From Xanthobacteraceae bacterium (GTDB lineage Bacteria; Pseudomonadota; Alphaproteobacteria; Rhizobiales; Xanthobacteraceae), in the NCBI GenBank assembly GCA_029266425.1, contig JAQSWY010000017.1, positions 1 to 64,000 of the forward strand: a DNA stretch of 64,000 nt, in the 5' to 3' direction. Every line of letters starts with the position of its first letter. Position 1 is the first letter of the stretch. Below, piece after piece: positions 7,931 through 17,895 of the stretch. Below the pieces are notes generated by a model, which saw nothing but the letters and a program-made list of their open reading frames with translations, had not been told where the DNA came from and did no database searches. Both the position numbers and the translations under genes were made by a program.

Positions 7931-8971
7931 ATGCACGCCACCCTCGACACCGCGCTCACGACACCGGCCGTCCGCTTTGCGGGCGTGGCCCGGCATTTCG
8001 GGGCGGTGAAGGCGGTGGACGGGGTCGATCTTGCCATCGCGCCGGGCGAGTTCTTCGCCATGCTCGGCCCGTCCGGCTCCGGCAAGACCACCTGCCTGCG
8101 CCTCATCGCCGGCTTTGAGCAGCCGGACGCCGGTCATATCGAGATCTTCGGCGAAACGGTGGAGGGCCTGCCGCCCTATCGGCGCGCGGTGAACACCGTG
8201 TTCCAGGATTATGCGCTGTTCCCGCATCTGAGCGTCGGCGACAATGTCGCCTATGGCCTGAGGGTACGCGGCGTCTCCCGCACCGAGCGCGACCGGCTGG
8301 CTCGCGAAGCGCTCGCCATGGTCAAGCTTTCCGGCATGGAGGCGCGCCGCCCGGCGCAGCTCTCCGGCGGCCAGCGCCAGCGCGTCGCGCTCGCCCGTGC
8401 TCTCGTGGTGCGGCCGAAGGTGCTGCTGCTCGACGAGCCGCTCGGAGCGCTCGATCTCAAGCTGCGCGAGGAGATGCAGGTCGAATTGAAGGGCCTGCAG
8501 CGCGCGCTGGGCCTCACCTTCGTGTTCGTGACGCACGATCAAGGTGAGGCGCTCTCCATGGCCGACCGCGTCGCCGTCTTCAATGACGGCCGCATTGTCC
8601 AGGTCGGCCCGCCGGAGGAGGTCTATGAGCGCCCGGCGACGCGCTTCGTCGCCGGCTTCGTCGGCTCGTCCAACGTGCTGAGTGCGCTCGAGGCGGAAGC
8701 GCTCGGCGGACTGGCACGGCCCTCGAGCCTCCGGCCCGAGAAGATCGCGCTGGTCACGGGTGCGCCGCCGGAGGGCGCGCATGCCGTCGAGGCGACCGTG
8801 GTCGATGTCTCCTATCAGGGCCCGGTCCGCCGCATCACCGCCCGCACCCCGGCCGGCCTCGTGCTCACCGCCGCGGTATCAGCCGGGGCAGCCGGCGAGG
8901 TCGAGCGCGGCGGCAAGGTGATGCTCGCCGTCCCGCCGGATGCGCTCCAGCCGATGGAGGGCGAGGCATGA
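7931..8971 (+). CDS. ydcT: YdcT-type polyamine ABC transporter ATPase
   Basis: 346-residue PotA-type ATPase energising polyamine uptake at the inner membrane. Walker A is GPSGSGKTT (residues 46-54), followed by a Q-loop in VFQDYALFPHL, the signature LSGGQRQRVALARAL, Walker B VLLLDEPLGALD and the H-loop FVTHDQ. The C-terminal TOBE domain is about residues 265-340. I chose ATG 7931 (MHATLDTALTTP); the frame extends upstream only into the hairpin repeat. The stop overlaps the next start (ATGA at 8968-8971), indicating translational coupling. Confidence 0.93.
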   Translation: MHATLDTALTTPAVRFAGVARHFGAVKAVDGVDLAIAPGEFFAMLGPSGSGKTTCLRLIAGFEQPDAGHIEIFGETVEGLPPYRRAVNTVFQDYALFPHLSVGDNVAYGLRVRGVSRTERDRLAREALAMVKLSGMEARRPAQLSGGQRQRVALARALVVRPKVLLLDEPLGALDLKLREEMQVELKGLQRALGLTFVFVTHDQGEALSMADRVAVFNDGRIVQVGPPEEVYERPATRFVAGFVGSSNVLSALEAEALGGLARPSSLRPEKIALVTGAPPEGAHAVEATVVDVSYQGPVRRITARTPAGLVLTAAVSAGAAGEVERGGKVMLAVPPDALQPMEGEA

Positions 8972-9915
8972 GCGTCGCCGCCCTTAACCTCCCGCAGCCA
9001 CCCGAAGGCACGCTGCGCCGCGTTTCGGATTTCCTCGTCCGCCGCCAGAACCTGCTCGTTCTGCTCCTGCTGGTGCCGCCGCTGCTGTGGCTCGGCGTGG
9101 TCTATCTCGGCAGCCTGTTCGTCTTCCTGGCGCAGTCGTTCTTCTCGATCGACGAGTTCTCCGGAACCATCGTCCGCGAGCCGACGCTCTCGACCCTGGT
9201 CGAGCTGTTCCGCCCGGCAAATTTCGACATCGTGATGCGCACGGTCGGCATCGCCGCGGTGGTGACGCTGCTCTCGGCGCTGATCGCCTTCCCCATCGCC
9301 TATTACGCCGCGCGCTATGCCGGACCGCGCGCCAAGGCCGGCTTCTATCTCGCGGTGATGATGCCGCTGTGGTCGAGCTATCTGGTCAAGATCTATGGCT
9401 GGAAGCTGCTGCTCGCCAAGGAAGGCGCAATCGGCTGGGTCGCCGGGCGCCTCGGGTTCAGTGGTGCGCTGGAGGGCTGGCTCGCGCTCCCGGTTGTCGG
9501 CGGGCCGTCACTCTCGGTCTCCTATACCGGGATGGTGCTGGTCTTCACCTATCTCTGGCTGCCTTTCATGATCCTGCCCGTGCAGGCGGCGCTGGAGCGC
9601 GTGCCGTCGAGCCTGATCGAGGCGGCGGGCGATCTCGGCGCCTCGCCGGCCAAGGTGTTCCGCACCGTGATCCTGCCGCTCGCGATGCCCGGCGTGGTGG
9701 CGGGCGCCATCTTCACCTTCTCGCTGACGCTGGGCGATTACATCGTGCCGCAGATCATCGGCACCTCGGCCCTGGTGCTCGGCCAGGCGGTCTACACGCT
9801 GCAGGGCACGGCCGGGAATATCCCGCTCGCGGCCGCCTTCTCGCTGGTGCCGATCCTGGTCATGGCGCTGTTCCTCGCCCTGGCCAAGAAGACGGGGGCG
9901 TTCGATGCGCTGTGA
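8968..9915 (+). CDS. ydcU: YdcU-type polyamine ABC transporter permease
   Basis: 315-residue inner membrane permease of the PotB/PotH class. There are about six membrane spans starting at NLLVLLLLVPPLLWLGVVYLG, and the cytoplasmic EAA loop is readable as LIEAAGDLGASPAKVFRTVILPLAMPG. A long periplasmic loop follows the first span, as usual for this class. It starts within the ATPase stop codon and is followed by an 89-bp palindrome before the second permease. Confidence 0.93.
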   Translation: MSVAALNLPQPPEGTLRRVSDFLVRRQNLLVLLLLVPPLLWLGVVYLGSLFVFLAQSFFSIDEFSGTIVREPTLSTLVELFRPANFDIVMRTVGIAAVVTLLSALIAFPIAYYAARYAGPRAKAGFYLAVMMPLWSSYLVKIYGWKLLLAKEGAIGWVAGRLGFSGALEGWLALPVVGGPSLSVSYTGMVLVFTYLWLPFMILPVQAALERVPSSLIEAAGDLGASPAKVFRTVILPLAMPGVVAGAIFTFSLTLGDYIVPQIIGTSALVLGQAVYTLQGTAGNIPLAAAFSLVPILVMALFLALAKKTGAFDAL

Positions 9916-9937
9916 GCGACGGTGGCAAAACAGAACG

Positions 9938-10026
9938 CCCTCATCCCCGGGCTTGACCCGGGGATCCAGACTTGGGCGCGCGGCACCCGGTCTTCTGGAT
10001 CCCCGGGTCAAGCCCGGGGATGAGGG
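9938..10026. repeat. 33-bp perfect inverted repeat between permease genes
   Basis: The arms 9938-9970 and 9994-10026 are exact reverse complements over 33 bp, with a 23-nt loop. Each arm itself contains a hairpin, ATCCCCGGG (9943-9951) with CCCGGGGAT (9957-9965) and the mirror copy (9999-10021). It lies inside the polyamine operon between ydcU and ydcV. The structure is typical of a dispersed palindromic element and should fold strongly in the mRNA. Confidence 0.85.
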
Positions 10027-10047
10027 TGATCTTGTGGGGAATATCCC

Positions 10048-10848
10048 ATGACCCGCGCCGCGCTCTCGCTGAAAGTCGCCGCCCTTGGCGGGCTCGCTTT
10101 CCTGCACATCCCGCTGCTCTTCATCATCCTCTATGCCTTCACCACCGAGGAGCGCAGCTACGCCTTCCCGCCGCCGGGGTACACGCTGAAATGGTTCGGC
10201 GTGGTCTGGGAGCGCGACGACATCTGGGCCGCCGTCAGCCTGTCGCTCAAGGTGGCGACGCTGGCGACGCTGATCGCGCTGATCCTCGGCACGCTGGCGG
10301 CGGGCGCGCTGGCGCGGGCGCGCTTCTTCGGCCGCGAGCCGGTCTCGCTGCTGTTCGTCCTGCCGATCGCGCTGCCCGGCATCGTCACCGGCATCGCGCT
10401 GCGCCAGGCCTTCGGACTGATGGACATCCCCTTCTCGTTCTGGACCATCGTGCTCGGCCACGCCACCTTCTGCATCGTCGTCGTCTACAACAACGCCGTG
10501 GCGAGGCTGCGCCGGCTCTCGCCATCGATGATCGAAGCCTCGATGGACCTCGGCGCCGATGCCTTCCAGACCTTCCGGCTGGTGATCCTGCCCAATGTCG
10601 GCACCGCGCTGCTCGCCGGAGGCATGCTGGCCTTTGCGCTTTCCTTCGACGAGGTGATCGTCACCACCTTCACCGCCGGCCAGCAATCGACCCTGCCGAT
10701 CTGGATGCTTTCCGAGCTGGTGCGCCCGCGCCAGCGCCCCGTCACCAATGTCGTCGCCGTGCTCGTCATCGCCGTGACCTTCCTGCCCATCCTCGCCGCC
10801 TACTATCTGACGCGCGAGGGCGAGGCGGTGGCCGGCAGCGGAAAATAG
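10048..10848 (+). CDS. ydcV: YdcV-type polyamine ABC transporter permease
   Basis: 266-residue second permease, PotC/PotI class. About six spans begin with [24 protein letters not shown], and the EAA loop is [28 protein letters not shown]. The periplasmic [20 protein letters not shown] is typical of the family. It forms the heterodimeric channel with the YdcU-type permease and is followed 10 bp later by patD. Confidence 0.93.
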   Translation: MTRAALSLKVAALGGLAFLHIPLLFIILYAFTTEERSYAFPPPGYTLKWFGVVWERDDIWAAVSLSLKVATLATLIALILGTLAAGALARARFFGREPVSLLFVLPIALPGIVTGIALRQAFGLMDIPFSFWTIVLGHATFCIVVVYNNAVARLRRLSPSMIEASMDLGADAFQTFRLVILPNVGTALLAGGMLAFALSFDEVIVTTFTAGQQSTLPIWMLSELVRPRQRPVTNVVAVLVIAVTFLPILAAYYLTREGEAVAGSGK

Positions 10849-10858
10849 GAGGCTACAC

Positions 10859-12298
10859 ATGACCGCTCTCGCTGACACCGACATGCTCATCGGCTCGAAC
10901 TTCGTGCCCGGCACCGAGACTCCGGAGACGGTGCTGAACCCGAAGACCGAGGAGACCCTGATCGAGCTGCCGGAAGCCTCCGCCGACCAGATCGACGCTG
11001 CGGTCAACGCCGCCGAGGCGGCGTTCAAGGGTTGGTCGCGCACCACCCCTCAGGAGCGCTCCTATCTGCTGCTCAAGCTTGCCGACCGCATCGAGGCCGA
11101 GGCGGAAGGTTTCGCCACGCTGGAAGCCCTGAATTGCGGCAAGCCGCGCTACGCCGTGCTGCGCGACGAGATCCCCGCCATCGTCGACTGCTTCCGCTTC
11201 TTTGCCGGCGCCGTGCGCACCCAGCACGGCATGGTGGCCGGAGAGTATATTTCCGGCCACACCTCGATGATCCGCCGCGATCCGATCGGCGTCGTCGCCT
11301 CCATCGCGCCGTGGAACTACCCGCTGATGATGGCGGCCTGGAAGCTCGCCCCGGCGCTTGCCGGCGGCAACACCGTGGTCATCAAGCCGTCCGAGCAGAC
11401 CCCACTCACCATGCTGAAACTGGCGAAGCTCATCGCCGACATTTTCCCGGAAGGGGTGGTGAACGTCGTGGTCGGGCGCGGCGAGAGCGTCGGCAACACC
11501 CTGATCAACCATCCCAAGGTGTCGATGATCTCGCTCACCGGCGATATCGCCACCGGCAAGAAGGTGCTCGCCGCCGCGACCAAGACGGTGAAGCGCACCC
11601 ATCTCGAGCTTGGCGGCAAGGCCCCGGTGATCGTGTTCGACGATGCCGACCTCGCCGAGGTGGTCGAGGGGGTGAAGGTGTTCGGCTATTACAACGCCGG
11701 CCAGGACTGCACCGCCGCCTGCCGCATCTATGCCGAGGACAAGATCTACGAGAAGCTGGTCGCCGACCTCTCCTCGGCGGCGTCCTCGCTGAAGTTCAAC
11801 CTCGCCAATGACGAGGAGAACGATATCGGCCCGCTGATCTCGGCGCGCCAGCGTGCCCGCGTCGCCTCCTTCGTCGAGCGCGCCGGCGAGCTCAACCACA
11901 TCGAGGTGGCAACCGGCGGCAAGGTCGCCTCCGGCCGCGGCTTCTTCTACGAGCCGACCGTGGTGGCCGGGGCGCTGCAATCCGACGAGATCGTGCGTCG
12001 CGAGGTGTTCGGCCCGGTGGTCTCGGTGACGCGCTTCTCCGATGTCGACGAGGCCGTCGCCTGGGCCAATGACAGCGACTACGGGCTGGCGTCTTCGGTA
12101 TGGACGAAGGACGTCTCGAAGGGACTCGCGACCGCGGCGCAGCTGCAATATGGCTGCACCTGGGTGAACTGCCATTTCATGCTGGCGAGCGAGATGCCCC
12201 ATGGCGGGCTGAAGCAGTCCGGCTACGGCAAGGACCTCAGCTCCTACGCGCTGGAGGACTACACCGTGGTGCGCCACGTGATGGTGAGGAACGGGTAG
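10859..12298 (+). CDS. patD: Gamma-aminobutyraldehyde dehydrogenase
   Basis: 479-residue NAD-dependent aldehyde dehydrogenase of the PatD/YdcW family, oxidising 4-aminobutyraldehyde from putrescine to GABA in the cytoplasm. Motifs are [11 protein letters not shown], the cofactor loop [19 protein letters not shown] with the general-base Glu, and the catalytic Cys284 in [11 protein letters not shown]. The family end [29 protein letters not shown] is intact. A good ribosome site (AGGAGG-like AATAGGAGGC) precedes the ATG. The position after a ydcSTUV set matches the E. coli order and supports polyamine use as nitrogen or carbon source. Confidence 0.93.
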   Translation: MTALADTDMLIGSNFVPGTETPETVLNPKTEETLIELPEASADQIDAAVNAAEAAFKGWSRTTPQERSYLLLKLADRIEAEAEGFATLEALNCGKPRYAVLRDEIPAIVDCFRFFAGAVRTQHGMVAGEYISGHTSMIRRDPIGVVASIAPWNYPLMMAAWKLAPALAGGNTVVIKPSEQTPLTMLKLAKLIADIFPEGVVNVVVGRGESVGNTLINHPKVSMISLTGDIATGKKVLAAATKTVKRTHLELGGKAPVIVFDDADLAEVVEGVKVFGYYNAGQDCTAACRIYAEDKIYEKLVADLSSAASSLKFNLANDEENDIGPLISARQRARVASFVERAGELNHIEVATGGKVASGRGFFYEPTVVAGALQSDEIVRREVFGPVVSVTRFSDVDEAVAWANDSDYGLASSVWTKDVSKGLATAAQLQYGCTWVNCHFMLASEMPHGGLKQSGYGKDLSSYALEDYTVVRHVMVRNG

Positions 12299-12352
12299 GG
12301 GAACTCCCCGTCCAGCGTCGTCCCGGCATTCTGAAAGAGCGCCATCTCCACC

Positions 12353-12380
12353 GTCATGGCCGGGCTTGTCCCGGCCATCT
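12353..12380. repeat. GC-rich hairpin after patD
   Basis: ATGGCCGGG (12356-12364), loop CTTGT, CCCGGCCAT (12370-12378), nearly identical to the repeat at 7818-7843. It lies between the convergent patD and the giant coiled-coil gene and may end both transcripts, although no T-run follows. Confidence 0.65.
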
Positions 12381-12463
12381 CGATTCCTGAGGCACCGTCC
12401 GGAATCGAAATCCCCGGCACGAGGCTGGGGATGACGTGGTTCTGAGACGGCTAAACGCGCCCC

Positions 12464-15400
12464 TTAGAAAGCCCCGAGCAAAGGCCGCCCCGCGCAGGCC
12501 ACTTGCCGCAGCGCGGCCTCCACCGCCGGCGCATCCTCGATGCCGACAAGGCGCAGCACCTCGCCGGACTCGCGGCCCTGGCCGGACAGGATCAGCGTGC
12601 CGGTCGTGTCGGGGTGCAGATGCTTCTCGATCCGGCCGATGCTGGCGAGCGGCAGGCTGTCCACGGCGCGCCGCCCCTCGCGGTCGAGCAGCACCAGGAT
12701 GCGTTGCGTGGTGAGGCCGTAGAGCGTCACCTTCGCGCGGGACGCCCGCACCCGCTCGGCGATGATGAGGCCGAGGCCGACAAGCCCGGCAAGGCCGGCG
12801 GCAATACCGACGCCGAGCCGCAGCGCGGCATTCTCGATCGGCAGCGAACCCTGATAGGCGAGCACGCCATAGGCCATCGCCTGCGCCACCAGCATCAGTC
12901 CCGCCACCAGCAGCCAGGCGAGCTCGGACTTGAAGACCCGCGAGGGGGAGGGCCGCCCGGCCCACAGCAGCCGCTCGTCGCGGGCGAGTTCGGGCTGCAG
13001 CCGCTCGGCTGCGCTGCTGTCGCGCAGATGCAGCGCCGTGCCGGCCGCGCCGGCATAGGCCCGCTCGGTCAGATGCTGGCTGAGCCAGAGATCGGCGCCG
13101 GTGCCGGGCGTGCCGAGGCGCCCGGGCGCGCTCGGTGCCATCAGCGGCAGGCCCAGCCGCGTGCTGGCCAGCCGGCTGAACTGGGAGAGCGTGTCGTTCA
13201 GCCGCTCGGTGCTGGCGACGATATGCGCCATGGCCTGCTCGCTGCGGCTCTCCAGGCGTTCCGTCATCTCGGCGCTGGACTTCTCCAGCGCCTCTGCCAT
13301 CTCGGCGCGCACCTTGTCGAGCGACTGCTTGTAGCCGTCCGAGGTGGTGGCGAGCTCGCGCGCCATGCGGCTGCCGGTCTCGTCCACCGAGGCGACCAGC
13401 GCCTCAATCTGGCGGCCGAGCCCTGCGGCCGCGGATGCATTGATCTGCGTGAAATTCTGGCCGGCCTCGTCGAACCGCTCGGTGAGCCGGGCGACCTGCG
13501 CCTCCAGCCGGGCCGCGGTCTCGCCTGCATTGGCGTCGGCGCGGGCGCCGGCAGCGTCGACCAACGACACCACGGCGTCGACATGGCGCCCCAGCGCCTC
13601 GCCGAGCCGGGTCTCGGTCTCGCCGATCCGCGTGGCGCTCATCGCCTGCTGCTCGGTGAGGCTCTGGGCGAACTGGCGATGGCTCTCATCGAGCTGGCGC
13701 ATCACCTCGGCACTGCGCTTGGCGAGGTCGTCGGCGAGCGCCTCGCCGGCGCTGCGGAAGGCGGCAAAACTCTGGGCGACGTCGCCGCCGGTGCGCTCGA
13801 GCAGCTGCAGCGTGTCGGTGGTGGCGTGGCGCAGCGCTTCCGCGGTGCGGGTGCCGGTGCGCTCGACCAGGCCAGCGCTGTCGGCGGCGGCGGTGGTGAT
13901 CGCCTCGCTGGCGCGTGCCGCGCCGCTCTCGATGGCGGAGATCAGCCGCGTGCTCTCACCGCTGAGGCTCGCATTCACCGAGCGTTCCGCTTCCTCGATC
14001 CGCGCGGTTACGCGCCCGCCGGTCTCGGCGACGCGGCGGTCGAGTTCGAGGCCGCGCGCCACGACCGCATCGAACACCCGTCCGCCGTTCTCGGTGAGCC
14101 GGTCGTTCATGCTCTCCGCGTGATTGCGGATGGCGTCGGTGACCTCGCGCACCGTCTGGGCGAGCGACTCCGCAAGCTCGCCACCGCGACGGGCAAGCGA
14201 TTCCGAGAGGATCAGACTGGCAGCCTTGACCTCGGCGAAGCCGGAGGCGGCATTGCGGCCGGACGTGTCGATCGCCTGCGTCACCCGCACGGCGGTGTCG
14301 TCGAGCCGGCGGTCGGCTTCGCTGCTGCGCGCCAGCACCGCATCGAGGAAGGCGTTGCCCCGCGTCTCCAGCGCTGCCGCGGCTTGCTCGCCGCGGGCGA
14401 GGAGGGTCTCGGAGAGCGCCTCGCCGGAGGCGTGGAAATGGGCGAAGCCCTCGGCCGCCTCGGCGGTCGACTTTTCCATCAGCTCCGAGATGCGGCGGGC
14501 GGTGTCGTCGAGCCTGGCGTCGATCTTGGCGCCACGCGTCTCCGACGCTTCCAGCAGCTTGGCGCCGTGCGCCTCGATGGCGGCTGTCACGTCCTCGCCG
14601 CGCTTGCCGAGCGCCACCGACAGTGCCTCGCCCGAGGCGAGGAAGCGGGCGAAGCCCGCGACCGCGCTGGTGCTGGCCTGGTCCAGCGCTTCGGAGAGCC
14701 GCGTTGCGGTGTCTTCCAGCTTGGCATCGATCTTGGCGCCGCGGGCCTGGACCGCCTCCAGCAGCTTGGTGCCATGCTGATGGATGGCAGCGGTGGTCTC
14801 CTCGCCGCGTTTGCCGAGCGTTTCCGACAATACTTCACCACTGGCGAGGAAGCGGGCGAAGCCCTCGATCGCTCCGGCGCTGGCGTGCTCGAGTGTCTCG
14901 GCGATGCGACGGGCGGTGTCGTCGAGCCTGGCGTCGATCTTGGCGCTGCGGGCGTCCGCGGCGTCCAGCAGCCTCGCGCCATGCGCCTCAAGGTTCGCCG
15001 CGGCGTCCTCGCCGCGCTTGCCGAGCGCCTCGGAGAGCGCTTCGCCGGCGCTGAGGAAGAGTGCGAAGCCGCCGGTCGCCTCGGCGCTCGCCTTTTCGAG
15101 CGTTTCGGAGATCCGGCGTGCGGTCGCGTCGAGCCGGCCGTCGATCTTCGCACTGCGGGCATCCGCGGCGTCGAGCAGCCGGGTGGCCTGCAGGTCTAGG
15201 GCTGCGGTTGCCTGTTCGCCGCGCTTGCCGATTTGCTCGGACAGCGCCTCGCCGGTGCTGAGGAAGAGAGCGAAGCCGTCCATCGCCTCGCTGCTCGACT
15301 TTTCGAGCGCCTCGGTGAGCCGGCGCGCCGTGTCGTCGAGCTTGGCGCCGATCTTGGCGCTGCGCGCATCCGCAGCTTCGATCAGCAAGGCGCCGCGTGC

Positions 15401-17602
15401 CTCGAGCGCACCGGCCGCCTGCTCTCCGCGCTTGCCGATGGCGTCCGAAAGCGTCTCGCCGATCGCCTGGAAACGGGTGAAGCTGTCGACTGCCCCGGCG
15501 CCGGCCCGCTCGAGGGACTCCGAGACCCGGCGAGCGGTGTCCTCGAAGGTGGCGTTGATCACTGCACTGCGTGCATCGACCGACTCGATCAGCCGAGTGC
15601 CCTGCGCTTCGATCTGCGCGACGACGGCGTCACCCCGGCGCGCGAGCATGTCGGCGAGGCCTTCGCCGGAGGCCTGGAATTTCGCCAGGCCCTCGGAGGC
15701 GCGGGCGCCGGAGGAGGTGAGCGCTGCGGAGATGCGCTCGGCGGTGTCGTCGAGCCGGCGATCGACTTCCGAACCGCGCGCCAGCACCGCGTCGAAGAAG
15801 GCGTTGCCGCGCGCTTCCATGCGCTGGATGGCAGCGTCGCCTTCCTGCTTCAGGGTCTCGATGAAGCCGGTGCCGGTGCTGCTCATTTGCGCCACCAGCT
15901 CCTGCCCGCGAGCGGCGATGTCGCTGCTCACGCTGGAGCCGGTCTCCTGCAGCACCTGGTGCACTTCGCTGCCGCTGGCGGCGATGCTCTCAATCACCCG
16001 GGAACCGGTGCCGAGCAGGGTCTCGCTGATCTCGGTCGTTGTCGAGGCGAGCTTGTCGTGCAGCTCAGAGGTGCGCTTGGCGGCGAGGTCGACCACTTCG
16101 CCGGTGGTGCGGCGCATGTGCTCGGCCATCTCCTCGGCACGGTCGGCGAGCGTCTTGGCGCCCTTCGCGGTGATGCGGGCGACGTGGTCCTGGATCTCGT
16201 AGGCCTTGACCGTCATCTTGGCGACGAGGCGGTCATTGCCGTCGCCGAGCCGGGTGCCGAGCTCGGCGCCGGTCTTCTCGAAGCGCTCGAGCAGGCGCGC
16301 ACTGCGCTCGGTAAGGCTGTCGATCATCACGTCATTGGCGCTCGAGATCGACATCGCGATCTGCTGGCCCTGATCGTTGAAGGTCTCGGCGATGCGCTCC
16401 GCGGCATCGCTCACGCTGCGGCTGATCCGGTCGCTGACCACCTCGGTCTCGCCCTGCAGCATCTCGTGCGCGCCGGAGATCGCCGCGCGCAGCTGATCGG
16501 CATGGGAGAGCACGTTCTTGCGGTCGGCACGCATCTCCTCGACCAGCGAGCGCACCCGCGCCTCGTTCTCCTCATAGGCGCGCTCCAGCGCGCCGACTTC
16601 GGTGCGCACCATCACTTCGAGCTCGGTGGCGCGGCCGACGGCGCGCTCCAGCGCGACATCCATCGCCGCCACTTCCGAGCGCATGGCCTGGCTGATCGAA
16701 ATGATGGATTCGTTCGCCATGGTCGCCGGCTCGGTGAGCCGGGTGGTCACCTCGGCGAGCGCGCGCGATACGCGGCTCATCTCCAAGGTGCGGCGCACCA
16801 GAGCGGCGATGACGAACAGGAACGCCGGCGGCGCCAGCAGCATCAGGACGGTGCCGAGCGGAGAGGGGGCGCCGCTGCGCAGCCCATCCATCACCGGCCC
16901 GCAATCCTCGCAATAATTCGCGTAGGACATGAGGCCCGCCACCGCGAGCCAGATCAGCGCGGCAATGCCGGCGATCACGAAGGGGATGGCGGAAGCCGGG
17001 CGCCGCAATGCGGTGATCAGGTCGCCGGTGCCTTCCATGTTCTCCGGCGAGCGGCGATTGGCCGGTCCGCCATGGCTGACCCGCGCCGGCTGCACCAGCC
17101 GGGCACCATTGCCGCCGCCCTGGCCGACATGCACGGGTGCGACATGGGCCTGAGGGGCATATTGGGCTTGAGGGGCATATTGCGCCTGCGGCGCATAGTT
17201 GGGCTGCTGGGCATAGGAGGTTTGCGAGGGATGGCCGCGGTCGGGTTGGCCGCGCCCGCCTTCATTGTCGTAGCCGGAGAGGTGTCGCTGCATCTCGTCC
17301 GCCTCGACATCCAGATCGCGGGCCGGTTCGGGCTCGCGGAACGCCTGGCGCGCTGGCTGCCGATCGGCGGCCGGTGGCGGGGTGAGCGCCTCGTCGACGA
17401 CGCGCAGGCCGTCAATGCCGGCGCGGGTTTCTCGCGCGGTGACGGGACGCCGTGTCTGCCCGGTCTCGCCATCGGCGGGCGGACGCGCGGTGCGAGGCGC
17501 TTCGCGCCCGGTGTCGCGGCCACTGGCCGCAGACCCGAGATTGAGCGCCTCCTCGACCGCAAGGAGGGTGGCATCCTTTGATGTCCGTGACTTCTGCGAC
17601 AT
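12464..17602 (-). CDS. Giant membrane-anchored coiled-coil repeat protein with C-terminal PH-like domain
   Basis: 1712 residues from ATG 17602, which has GGGG upstream. Order: disordered Pro/Gln/Ala N-terminus with YAPQAQ repeats (about 135-155); two membrane spans (about 207-226 and 249-269) flanking a short loop with CEDC; about 1200 residues of Ala/Glu/Arg-rich helix resembling apolipoprotein/MCP-like coiled coil. The helix contains at least eight tandem units of exactly 69 residues (core DARSAKIDARLDDTARRI then GEALSEALGKRGE). A C-terminal part follows, with two further spans (ELAWLLVAGLMLVAQAMAYG and LGVGIAAGLAGLVGLGLII) and a bacterial PH-like beta domain (VTLYGLTTQRILVLLDREG). Similar alphaproteobacterial proteins are labelled kinesin-like or septation-related without proof. 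Function unknown; a scaffold at the cell envelope is plausible. Confidence 0.8.
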   Translation of the reverse strand: MSQKSRTSKDATLLAVEEALNLGSAASGRDTGREAPRTARPPADGETGQTRRPVTARETRAGIDGLRVVDEALTPPPAADRQPARQAFREPEPARDLDVEADEMQRHLSGYDNEGGRGQPDRGHPSQTSYAQQPNYAPQAQYAPQAQYAPQAHVAPVHVGQGGGNGARLVQPARVSHGGPANRRSPENMEGTGDLITALRRPASAIPFVIAGIAALIWLAVAGLMSYANYCEDCGPVMDGLRSGAPSPLGTVLMLLAPPAFLFVIAALVRRTLEMSRVSRALAEVTTRLTEPATMANESIISISQAMRSEVAAMDVALERAVGRATELEVMVRTEVGALERAYEENEARVRSLVEEMRADRKNVLSHADQLRAAISGAHEMLQGETEVVSDRISRSVSDAAERIAETFNDQGQQIAMSISSANDVMIDSLTERSARLLERFEKTGAELGTRLGDGNDRLVAKMTVKAYEIQDHVARITAKGAKTLADRAEEMAEHMRRTTGEVVDLAAKRTSELHDKLASTTTEISETLLGTGSRVIESIAASGSEVHQVLQETGSSVSSDIAARGQELVAQMSSTGTGFIETLKQEGDAAIQRMEARGNAFFDAVLARGSEVDRRLDDTAERISAALTSSGARASEGLAKFQASGEGLADMLARRGDAVVAQIEAQGTRLIESVDARSAVINATFEDTARRVSESLERAGAGAVDSFTRFQAIGETLSDAIGKRGEQAAGALEARGALLIEAADARSAKIGAKLDDTARRLTEALEKSSSEAMDGFALFLSTGEALSEQIGKRGEQATAALDLQATRLLDAADARSAKIDGRLDATARRISETLEKASAEATGGFALFLSAGEALSEALGKRGEDAAANLEAHGARLLDAADARSAKIDARLDDTARRIAETLEHASAGAIEGFARFLASGEVLSETLGKRGEETTAAIHQHGTKLLEAVQARGAKIDAKLEDTATRLSEALDQASTSAVAGFARFLASGEALSVALGKRGEDVTAAIEAHGAKLLEASETRGAKIDARLDDTARRISELMEKSTAEAAEGFAHFHASGEALSETLLARGEQAAAALETRGNAFLDAVLARSSEADRRLDDTAVRVTQAIDTSGRNAASGFAEVKAASLILSESLARRGGELAESLAQTVREVTDAIRNHAESMNDRLTENGGRVFDAVVARGLELDRRVAETGGRVTARIEEAERSVNASLSGESTRLISAIESGAARASEAITTAAADSAGLVERTGTRTAEALRHATTDTLQLLERTGGDVAQSFAAFRSAGEALADDLAKRSAEVMRQLDESHRQFAQSLTEQQAMSATRIGETETRLGEALGRHVDAVVSLVDAAGARADANAGETAARLEAQVARLTERFDEAGQNFTQINASAAAGLGRQIEALVASVDETGSRMARELATTSDGYKQSLDKVRAEMAEALEKSSAEMTERLESRSEQAMAHIVASTERLNDTLSQFSRLASTRLGLPLMAPSAPGRLGTPGTGADLWLSQHLTERAYAGAAGTALHLRDSSAAERLQPELARDERLLWAGRPSPSRVFKSELAWLLVAGLMLVAQAMAYGVLAYQGSLPIENAALRLGVGIAAGLAGLVGLGLIIAERVRASRAKVTLYGLTTQRILVLLDREGRRAVDSLPLASIGRIEKHLHPDTTGTLILSGQGRESGEVLRLVGIEDAPAVEAALRQVACAGRPLLGAF
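14280..15830 (-). repeat. Coding tandem repeat, 207-bp period
   Basis: Within the giant gene, units of 69 codons repeat in phase. Adjacent units such as RLLDAADARSAKIDGRLDA and RLLDAADARSAKIDARLDD differ at few sites, whereas units at either end (RGNAFFDAV and RGNAFLDAV types) are more diverged. The pattern suggests growth by unequal crossover in the middle of the array. Confidence 0.8.
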
Positions 17603-17895
17603 GCCCCGCATTACCCCGCATAGACGCACCAGCCTTCCACCAAGGCTTTATACTACGCGTGCGTCTTCAACCCTAGACCGCCCATGATACGGGACGGCAC
17701 GCAACCAGCGCCGCTGGAGTTCCGCCGAATATCACGGAATCGGCAACGTCTTTGTGGCAATATATAATGACTCGCTCCCCGCGCATTCGTGAAGGCCGGG
17801 AGACGAAACATGGACATAATTTAAGTTGGAATCCCTAGCGTCATCTGCTGTGTCGCAGCAGAAGGCCGCGCTGCCGTTATGAGACGAGGGGTCGT

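Noticed and set aside
9508..12277. Long minus-strand open frames across ydcU, ydcV and patD
   Set aside because: They are antisense shadows; the plus-strand products have complete family motifs.
14280..15830. CRISPR-like regular repeats
   Set aside because: The 207-bp units are contiguous, coding and in phase, with no spacers.
12503..17581. Long plus-strand open frames opposite the giant coiled-coil gene
   Set aside because: They mirror the Ala/Glu/Arg-rich repeats on the other strand, show no recognisable domains and are explained by high GC codon bias.
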